Shown: positions 57,140 through 64,000 of the stretch, piece after piece
Layout: the number at the start of each line of letters is the position of its first letter
Numbering within the stretch: the first letter of the stretch is position 1
DNA from: Ipomoea triloba
Taxonomy: Eukaryota > Streptophyta > Magnoliopsida > Solanales > Convolvulaceae
Assembly: GCF_003576645.1 (NCBI RefSeq)
Contig: NC_044923.1
Location: 13,158,964-13,222,963 of the forward strand
DNA length: 64,000 nt
Reading direction: 5' to 3'
Notes under the pieces: generated by a model
Databases searched by the model: none
Told to the model about the DNA's origin: nothing
What the model saw: the letters and a program-made list of their open reading frames with translations, nothing else
Position numbers and translations under genes: made by a program

Positions 57140-58070
57140 TGTAACACCCTCAATTTTAACATTCGAGCTTAGATTATAATTAAGAACTTAGGGCATAAAG
57201 ATAAGGATTTAAATACTAATGAACCAACATCATTCGATTAATATACTCAAAGTCTAGGGGATGCTACCGCCGTAGTTACTTGCATAAGAGTAACTACCAG
57301 GCTAAACCATAAATAATCCAAACATCTACAGGTCCAAAATTATAAGGGTTCATAAACCGGTGTCCAAGCACCATACTATCCAAAAAGAAAACCAAACATA
57401 CAGTCTAGTCATCAAGAGTCAATAAGGCGTTCATCAAAACATAGATAATAAGATGGGACTACACTAGGAGCTAGAAAAAAAAGATATTAAGCTATCTAAC
57501 TCCTCTAAGGCGCTCTCGGCACATATCAGTCCAAACCTGAAAGGGGTTAAGCAAAATCACAAGAAAATAAACCGTTAGCATAAATGCTATGTATAAACCA
57601 CTCCTTCCTGAAAAAATAGATACATATATATAGATTTGGAAAAATAGGTAGTTTAGATAGTCACATAAAGACATCATACATCGTGAAGTAGCACATAAAA
57701 TCATAAATATATAAATAATGAATAGACATACTGATGCTTATATAAGTACTCATATGAATAAAGTAACTCATGCCCATGTGCTTGTGAATATAGATGGGCA
57801 AGGGTTTAATGTTTTAAGTATTAAAAAAAAAAGAACTTAATGGCATGGAAAGATTAGTATGGTAGATCATAATGAAATCATTTATACCACCAAGATAAGT
57901 AAACGGAATTCTTAGAACATAATAGCATTTCTAACATATCAAATATGAAAATAAGATACGGCTCGTAGCCGAAGTATAAGCAAGCTTTCTCAAAACTTCC
58001 TTTGGAATCAATAATATCATCATCTGAACATAATCATGTTTATAATAATTCAGGAGGAAACATTTCATCA

Positions 58071-58532
58071 TGTTGGGCGTCGGCATGGTTAGCCGAGTTC
58101 AGCCCCTGCTCGATTCGAGACGTGGCGCTGTGGCTTACCATGGAGGGATGTGGTTAAATGGTTAATGTCCACCTACCTATCACCAATTGGTTTTAAGTAG
58201 GATATGACAACCAGATAGCCAAAGAACTCTGTGGTTAAGCGTGCTTGACTTCTGGAAGTCACGGGATGGGTGACCCCTTGGGAAGTAAGCATAGTGCAGC
58301 GCTGAGATCCAACAATTGATATCAGAGCCGAGGTCACGGGTTCGAATCTATGGCGAGGCGAAAGCCGAGTCTAGTCCCAGGTGGGATGTGGGCCTAGGTT
58401 AGGCGGACCGAGCTCGATTCGAGACGTGACGCTGTGGCTTACCATGGAGTGATGTGGTTAAATGGTTAATCTCCACCTACCTCTTGACTTCCCGTAGTCA
58501 CGGGATGGGTGAAGTAGCGCTGAGATCCAACA
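58071..58532 (+). mobile_element. Cassandra TRIM retrotransposon with 5S-containing LTR
   Basis: The 5' LTR (58071-58314) begins TGTTGGGCG and ends GATCCAACA. A primer-binding site TGATATCAGAGC follows at 58317-58328, a one-base variant of the initiator-Met site, and an internal segment contains GGGTTCGAATC. The right LTR (about 58412-58532) has lost its beginning and most of the 5S part. CATCA stands on both sides (58066-58070 and 58533-58537). The LTR carries 5S rRNA-like sequence, the defining feature of Cassandra elements. It has no coding capacity. Confidence 0.9.
58221..58298 (+). other. 5S rRNA-like domain within the Cassandra LTR
   Basis: AGAACTCTGTGGTTAAGCGT, then GATGGGTGACCCCTTGGGAA, matches the 3' two-thirds of plant 5S rRNA, including the internal Pol III promoter (A-box region and C-box GATGGGTGACC). 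It is part of a mobile element, not a 5S gene: the 5' third of 5S is absent and the elements differ at several positions. Confidence 0.85.
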
Positions 58533-59138
58533 CATCATACTTCTCATGTGGAAACATGACCGCTACCTTAAGTGTTCTCATGTGGAAACGTGCACACCCA
58601 AGCCCTAAATATACTTAGGATTTTTCTACCAGGATACTTTCTCATCATCATATTATCTATGATTCTTTCTATCGAATTTTCATCATTTCTGCCGAATGGA
58701 CGATAGTCCAATTGAGTTCTCCAAAAATATATTGTTTTCTTAGATCCCTTAATGAAAATAGTGGTGGTATAATCTTTAAAAACCTTTCTTCTAAATGGTT
58801 CCGAAAATAGTGCATAAGTAACATATATACTTTCATATATATTTAAATAGGGTATAGATAGAGATTTAAAAGAGTTATACTGCAAAACTATACAAGTATA
58901 CATATATTTATTTATTTATATAAGCTTTCAAAATAGATAAGTAATCATTGATATAAAAATATAGGTTGATTTGGTAAGTATAGATGCATGCATGAGGTTA
59001 ACGGGCAAATGCATCACCTTGTTTCAATAGACAGTAAAACGAGTATCCTTAAACATCATACTCCCAACATTTCTTTGAAACACAGTAAATGACTCCCTTC
59101 ATATACTACTCTTCTCACAAATGCATTTATTAATCCAT

Positions 59139-59284
59139 AGACTTTGTAGTCTAGTGGCACCCGGTTTACACTCCCAAATGGAGGGGAGTGGATTCGAGCC
59201 TCAGTGGAGGCAACTGTTAACTCTTTGTGCTTCAGTAGGTTGAGAAAGTAGCTTTGAACAGATACTACATTGTAACGGTTCGCA
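59139..59284 (+). repeat. tRNA-derived SINE, near-complete
   Basis: ACTTTGTAGTCTAGTGGCAC, GATTCGAGCCTCAGTGGAGG, TTCAGTAGGTTGAGAAAGTA and ATACTACATTGTAACGG follow the family order. The A-tail is lost. Confidence 0.85.
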
Positions 59285-59310
59285 AAGTTGATCAGTGGTC
59301 AGACTCAACA

Positions 59311-59488
59311 GGCGAGTCCTGCCATCAAAGCCCAATGGTCCCACGGAACTGGAGGCAGGAGCTCAAGGCCCACCGCCGCCCATGCCACGCGGTACCATAG
59401 GCGAGTCCTGCCATCAAAGCCCAATGGTCCCACAGAACTGGCGGTAGGAGCTCAAGGCACGCCGCCGCCCATGCCACGCGGTACCACG
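59311..59488. repeat. two 89-bp tandem units
   Basis: GGCGAGTCCTGCCATCAAAG starts at 59311 and at 59400, and both units end ATGCCACGCGGTACCA. They differ at a few bases only. The units are GC-rich. Open frames over them, on both strands, are probably by-products. Confidence 0.93.
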
Positions 59489-59665
59489 GCATTAGTTGGC
59501 AAAACATGAAGTTCCACTACGAACGAGACTAGCCCGCAGGCACCCCATGCCCGCGGCTAGTCCTGTGAACAAGACAGAGGGGATGCAGTAGCCTCCTCTA
59601 ACCCTGTCTTCTCCGACTCTACACCTGCAAAACTCCATTAACAAACCAAATAACACCTCCATTTC

Positions 59666-61048
59666 TGTAGGAAAAATACTCTTGACAATCTCGGAAATAC
59701 AAGAAAAACAAGGAAGTGGAAAAACAACGCTAAACAGATTACAAGGAAGAAGAAATAATCCACGTAGGATTAACAATTACAAGAAACACAAACCATGCTG
59801 TGTTGAGTGGCCTTCTTGGAGGATGACAGGTTGAACCTGAACGAACTAGGGGCGGTTGTAAGTACGAGTCGCGTTGCCACTTTCCTTAAAACCTTATTTG
59901 CCGCTTCCCGAAGTGCTGGAACGTTGCGGCCTAGGTTTCCCAGGATAAAACGTACTCCGACTCCTGCGTTTGAGCACACAAACTTGGAGCCCGGCGAACT
60001 AAAATGGTGGGATGAACGCAGATGGCTTGAAGGAAAGGATGAGCAGAGTTTTGATGGAGAAAGTGTTTCGTAGGTGTGTTCTGTGTATTGCTTCTTACAA
60101 ATCTGCTGCTCACCAACGAATATATAGTGAAGGATGGGATCATTGCATTAAATTTGGCATTTAATTCCCATTCATAACCTCCACCCACTAGCAACCTATT
60201 TACACTCACTACTACTCCATTTAATCAAGAAATAAACTCTGAAATAATGATTGGAATTAATCATATTAATTCCGTAATATTAAGAGTCATTTCTGAACGT
60301 ATCCAGTAGGTGAACGGTTGCATCCGAGAGGTCACCAAAGTCGCTGTTTGAGACATCGTTCGTGTCCGCGTACCTTCGAGAGATCGAGTTCGAGACATAG
60401 TTCGTGCCGCAGGACGTCGAGAAGTACTAGCTTCGAGACATCGCACTGCAGCGAGACATTGCTCGAGACATCAGATTGGTCCGCGAGACATCGAACGCGC
60501 GCGCCGACCCGGGCGGCGCGATATCGCACTCGAGCGACTTGGTTCGAAACATAGTTCGAGACATCGGACTACCTCTCGAGAGGTCAGTTCGATCTCTTGT
60601 GGTCTAAGATGGAAAACTCGTTCGAAAATGTAGCATAACTTATGCCCGCAGGTGCTGGCGTACACGAGTCAAACTTTTTCAAGCTCAGTTTGGGATTTGA
60701 TTTGCACCCCCCCCCCTGCGCGCGAGAGAGAGCCTCTATGCTATACAAGTTACTTAGTCATAATAAGACCCTTGTATATATAGTGGTGCAAAGGTTCATT
60801 CCAAATCAATGTGGGACAAAGCTACATAAGCTTTTCCACACTTGAATTCCATCTCAAATGGGTCTACTTTGAGAATCAATTTCTCATTCACCCATTATCC
60901 ATTGTGAGCGTATAATATATCAATCTCTTCATCTAAGAACGAAGAACCCGAATCCACTTTGACCCGACCCAAATTCGGAAGTGGACCCACATATATTTAT
61001 ACCACAAAATGGCCACTTAAAATGCCATTTTAGTGCAATTTTCCAACA
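59666..61048 (-). repeat. 3' LTR of the right-hand minus-strand copia, 1.38 kb
   Basis: On the minus strand it starts TGTTGGAAAATTGC (at 61048) directly after the polypurine tract and ends at TTTCCTACA (59666). Its outer parts match the solo LTR at 49873-50753. It is about 0.5 kb longer, mostly because of a GC-rich repeat block at 60310-60600. A TATA-like GGTATAAATATATG lies near 61000 on the minus strand. Confidence 0.85.
60345..60565. repeat. irregular GAGACAT repeat block inside the LTR
   Basis: Seven GAGACAT copies plus one GAAACAT occur, mostly as TTCGAGACATCG or GCGAGACATCG, with uneven spacing. GCGCGCGCCGACCCGGGCG lies among them. The solo LTR of the same family has no such block. Confidence 0.85.
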
Positions 61049-61060
61049 ATCCCCCACATG
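61049..61060 (-). promoter_or_regulatory. polypurine tract of the right-hand copia
   Basis: On the minus strand CATGTGGGGGAT stands immediately before TGTTGG of the LTR, as expected for the plus-strand primer of copia elements. Confidence 0.85.
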
Positions 61061-61633
61061 AATGAAAAATGATTTTCAAGGGTATTTTAGAAAATGGAAA
61101 CAACTGCGTTTAACGGTTGATTCCTGCATAGCGAAGGTAGGTGTAACCCTTTGAACCTTGCCTCGAGAGATCTATGTACTCTACTAGCTGTACGGTAGAA
61201 CGCGATGTCTTTGAACCGACTGCCGTTTGTGTAGACATTGACAAATCTCACACAGGAACCTTCCAACCATGTTTTGTTCTCATGACTGTGCCCATTTTGG
61301 TCATGGGACACCGTTCCTGGTTCTGCAAGAGTTTCTAAAGAATAAAGCCCCTTCAATTCTCCTTTGAAGCGACCCTCACTTCTCTCTCACATAGGTGATT
61401 CTTTCTCGAGTTTCCCGCAACTCAACATAAGTCCATTTGACATTGCATACACAGCATATGTCAGATGACAATCGAATCATTAAAGCACTAAAGTGCTAGC
61501 CTCAATTGGGAGTCACTGTTTTAACGAGGAGTGGTGGGGAGTCCGGGGACCCCCACAGTGACATGCTATTCCATAATTTAGTTGTCCCATTGAACCTAGG
61601 CGCCAGCTAGGTTGGATATCCACTATGGAATTT
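61061..61633 (-). other. non-coding spacer between RNase H and LTR of the copia
   Basis: It lies after the pol stop codon. The frame at 61087-61356 (minus) has no domain that I recognise and is probably not translated. Confidence 0.5.
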
Positions 61634-63010
61634 TTAGTCCAAAGGCTTTAGACCCATTCCTCGTGCCAACTTCTCGACAACATCTTTGCTTAACCCTTTG
61701 GTTAGCGGATCTGCTATATTGTCTATTGACCTCATGAAGTCAATCGAGACAACACCAGTTGTGAGGAGTTGTTTAATGGTGTTATGTCTACGACGCATAT
61801 GTCTAGACTTACCATTATAAATCTGACTCTTTACTCTCGCAATTGTTGCTTGACTATCACAATGCACACAAATTGGAGGTACAGGTCTTTCCCAATTTGG
61901 AATATCTTCCAAAAAATGGCGTAGCCATTCAGCCTCTTCACAGCACTTGTCCAAGGCAATCATTTCTGATTCCATTGTAGACCTAGCTATTACTGTTCGC
62001 TTGGAAGATTTCCATGCAACGGCTGCACCGGCTAGTGTAAACACATAACCACTCGTGGATTTAGAATCCTTAATGTCAGATATCCAACTCGCATCGCTAT
62101 ACCCTTCGAGTATAGCAGGATATCTTACATAGTGCAGTCCGAGATCACGAGTATACCTCAAGTATCTCATAACCCTTACTATTGCCTTCCAGTGCATTTC
62201 ACCGGGATTGCTAGTATACCTACTAAGTTTACTAACAGCAAAGGCAATATCCGGCCTTGTACAACTCATAAGATACATCAAGCTACCAATTACCCGAGCA
62301 TACTCTACTTGAGAAATACAATGTCCGTGGTTTTTGGTCAGTTGAAAGTTTGTATCAAATGGTGTTTTAGCCAATTGATTATCATCCTTGTTAAATTTTC
62401 CAAGGATTTTATCAACATAGTGAGATTGGCTCAACACAAGACCATCAGATCTTTTAATGATCTTAATCCCGAGGATTAAATCAGCCAAACCCATATCCTT
62501 CATGTCAAACCTTGCATTTAACACGTTCTTGGTAGACTTGATCATTCGATCATTACTACCAATGATGAGTATATCATCCACATATAAACAAAGAATGACA
62601 GCCATCTACCGTTTCCTTAACGTAGATACATTTGCCACTTTCGTTTATTTTGAACCCATTAGTTAACATCGAGTGGTCAAACTTCTCGTGCCATTGCTTA
62701 GGCGCTTGTTTCAAACCATAAAGCGATTTAACTAATTTACACACTTTCTTTTCTTGGCCTGGAACCACAAACCCTTCGGGTTGGTCCATATAGATTTCCT
62801 CATCTAATTCGTCATTTAAGAAAGCTGTTTTCACATCCATTTGATGAACTTCCAAATTCCGCAATGCGGCTATGTCAAGGATCATCCTAATGGAGTTTAT
62901 TCTCGTCACAGGAGAATACGTATCGAAGTAATCGAGGCCTTCTCGTTGCCTGTAACCCTTGATTACAAGTCGAGCCTTATACTTCTTGATGGAACCATAC
63001 GGACCGAGTA
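61634..63010 (-). pseudogene. Ty1/copia RT and RNase H, 5'-truncated and frameshifted
   Basis: On the minus strand RT begins abruptly at about 63010 with GSIKKYKARLVIKGYRQREG, then MDVKTAFLNDELDEEIYMDQ, SLYGLKQAPKQWHEKF, a frameshift near 62600, [47 protein letters not shown], RNase H ([30 protein letters not shown]) and [11 protein letters not shown] to the stop at 61634. Everything before RT is missing, replaced by unrelated sequence at 63011. Catalytic YVDD is intact, but the frame is split. Confidence 0.88.
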
Positions 63011-63529
63011 CGGACACATGCATAAGAATAGTTTCCCCTATATTTTGGACAATTCAAGCATAAGAATATCAACAATATCATTCCATTATCACACACATGC
63101 ATAAATTCATCATAAGATATATCAATTTGGTAGTCAAATAAGAAGTCAACTATAAAAGTCAAGAATTTCAAAAAGTCAACTTCATCTTCTTCCCCGAATT
63201 CAAAATTAGGGTTTTGAAATTGAAAATTTAATTGGGGCAATGTAGCATGAACTCAAAGCACATTTCTCCATCATTTGAATTAGCTATATTTAGAGGGGTA
63301 ATAAGCAAAATAACGAACAAAAGAAATGAAATGAAGCATAAAGAAATAACGCAACAAAACTATGAATTAAAACAAAACGAATGTGCATAACGGAACTACG
63401 CAATACAACTACGTAACGCTAAACTAAACATAAACATAAGAGTGCACGCTATCATTCTATTGGCTCAAGCGGCTCCTCTCCTCGTTGATTAAGTGTAAGC
63501 CTCCTTACTTCCAATTCAATCCTATCCAC

Positions 63530-63676
63530 TCAGTTTTGAAGTTCTTGGATGGCTTCACGTAGTCCTCTTTCCCTTTCTCCATGCTCATCCTCCAAAGGAA
63601 CATCCGGTATCAATCTAAGCCGGTCTAGAGGCGCGTCCAGTAGAGAGTCCTCTGATTCTGCCTCGTTCTGTTTCAT
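63530..63676 (-). pseudogene. 48-aa acidic/charged open frame, continuing past a stop
   Basis: From ATG 63676 it reads MKQNEAESEDSLLDAPLDR, then LIPDVPLEDEHGERERGLRE and AIQELQN to TGA at 63530. If that TGA is skipped the same frame continues (VDRIELEVRRLTLNQRGEEP) to 63452. The composition suggests a short coiled coil, as seen in tails of some retroelement polyproteins. The family is unknown. Confidence 0.3.
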
Positions 63677-63930
63677 TTTGAAGGTGGACGCTGATAAGAC
63701 TCCGAGATACCCTTATTTCAAGCACATTTTAGGGTGTTTTATCGCATCTGTAGCATCCTTATTTGGTAAATTATGTGCGTAAATGCTTGAAAATCACTAA
63801 CTGGTGCACAAAAGCTATTTTTAGCTTAAAAGAAGTAAAACAGGAGCCTCGGGAGCATATAGGACCAAAAGATGAGCTTAAAGAGCAAACCAGGCAAAGG
63901 CGGAGCCTCGGAGGACCGATCTGGAAGGCC

Positions 63931-63995
63931 ACACGCGTGTGAGCAAGAGTGGAAACTTTCCAGAAGCTCCCCACGCACGCTCACACGCGTGTGAG
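63931..63995. repeat. duplicated ACACGCGTGT palindrome
   Basis: CCACACGCGTGTGAG at about 63929 and CTCACACGCGTGTGAG at 63980-63995 are self-complementary and about 50 bases apart. Confidence 0.8.
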
Positions 63996-64000
63996 AGGCG

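Larger units (their letters stand above)
57140..59130. repeat. LTR-like sequence starting TGTAACACCC, hosting a Cassandra element
   Basis: TGTAACACCCTCAATTTTAA at 57140 is a common opening for plant gypsy LTRs. The sequence has no coding frame and holds a complete Cassandra insertion. The right end was not found. It resembles 34941-36180 in wording. Confidence 0.4.
63011..64000. other. unidentified sequence, perhaps another retroelement
   Basis: It starts at the break in the copia RT. It holds a small minus-strand frame (63530-63676) and, at the window edge, two copies of a GC-rich palindrome. The composition and phrases (AGGAGCCTCGGGAGC, GAGCCTCGGAGG) suggest a gypsy-type LTR or leader, but I cannot confirm it. 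Confidence 0.35.

Noticed and set aside
58221..58298. A functional 5S rRNA gene
   Set aside because: Only about the last two-thirds of 5S is present, and it is inside an LTR with TG...CA ends and a primer-binding site, so it is the Cassandra domain.
59288..59509. Frames on both strands over the 89-bp tandem repeats
   Set aside because: Repeats of 89 bp are not a multiple of three, and the apparent proteins have no domain.
60318..60554. Ser/Arg-rich plus-strand frame
   Set aside because: It arises from the TCGAGACATCG repeats in the LTR.
61087..61356. 89-aa minus-strand frame next to the copia pol
   Set aside because: It is located between the pol stop and the polypurine tract, where copia elements are non-coding; no domain recognised.

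Overview
This is nuclear DNA from a eudicot plant. Two intron-containing, dicot-type genes sit among LTR retrotransposons of the Ty1/copia and Ty3/gypsy types, L1-type LINE remnants, tRNA-derived SINEs, MITEs, Helitron-like ends and a 5S-carrying Cassandra element. The intergenic DNA is AT-rich, and there are no operons or prokaryotic signals. The repeat mix would suit an asterid such as Convolvulaceae, but that is only an impression.

Only two genes look functional, and both are on the minus strand. The first (18108-22333) is a two-exon LRR receptor-like kinase of the At1g67510/ZAR1-like type. I rebuilt it as 716 aa with an intron of about 2.1 kb that holds two MITEs. The second (41129-44334) is a seven-exon proteasome beta-5 subunit of 273 aa, with the catalytic Thr, Asp17 and Lys33 visible. 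Its upstream region has an inverted pair of GGCCCA/TGGGCC motifs. Gene debris includes an 86-bp DUF1295-like exon cut by a gypsy LTR at 11462 and a glycine-rich frame without a start codon at 40091-40582.

Left part (1-11462): a copia pol that is open from the window edge, with its 3' LTR, then a chimeric gypsy element (3830-11462). In the chimera, a 5'-truncated copia fragment with its own LTR lies between the gypsy primer-binding site and a gag lacking its N-terminus. The gypsy pol has several stops and frameshifts and a local 42-bp in-frame duplication.

Middle part (11463-40100): a CACTA-like element around a tandem-repeat insertion, several MITEs, a 742-bp near-palindrome (17123-17864) with a perfect 9-bp target duplication, the kinase gene, Helitron-like repeats, LINE pieces, and a minus-strand copia (30361-34250). 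That copia was split by a 1.77-kb solo LTR with a 5-bp target duplication, and the solo LTR was itself invaded by a MITE.

Right part (41129-64000): the proteasome gene, a hAT-derived element with a broken transposase start (47245-48304), a solo LTR (49873-50753), a degenerate copia (54690-56660), a Cassandra TRIM with 5S rRNA-like sequence in its LTR (58071-58532), and the 3' part of a minus-strand copia (59666-63010) whose LTR carries a GAGACAT repeat block. I found no wholly new system. The most informative things are the nested insertions dated by target duplications, the gypsy/copia chimera, the palindromic element and the Cassandra element.
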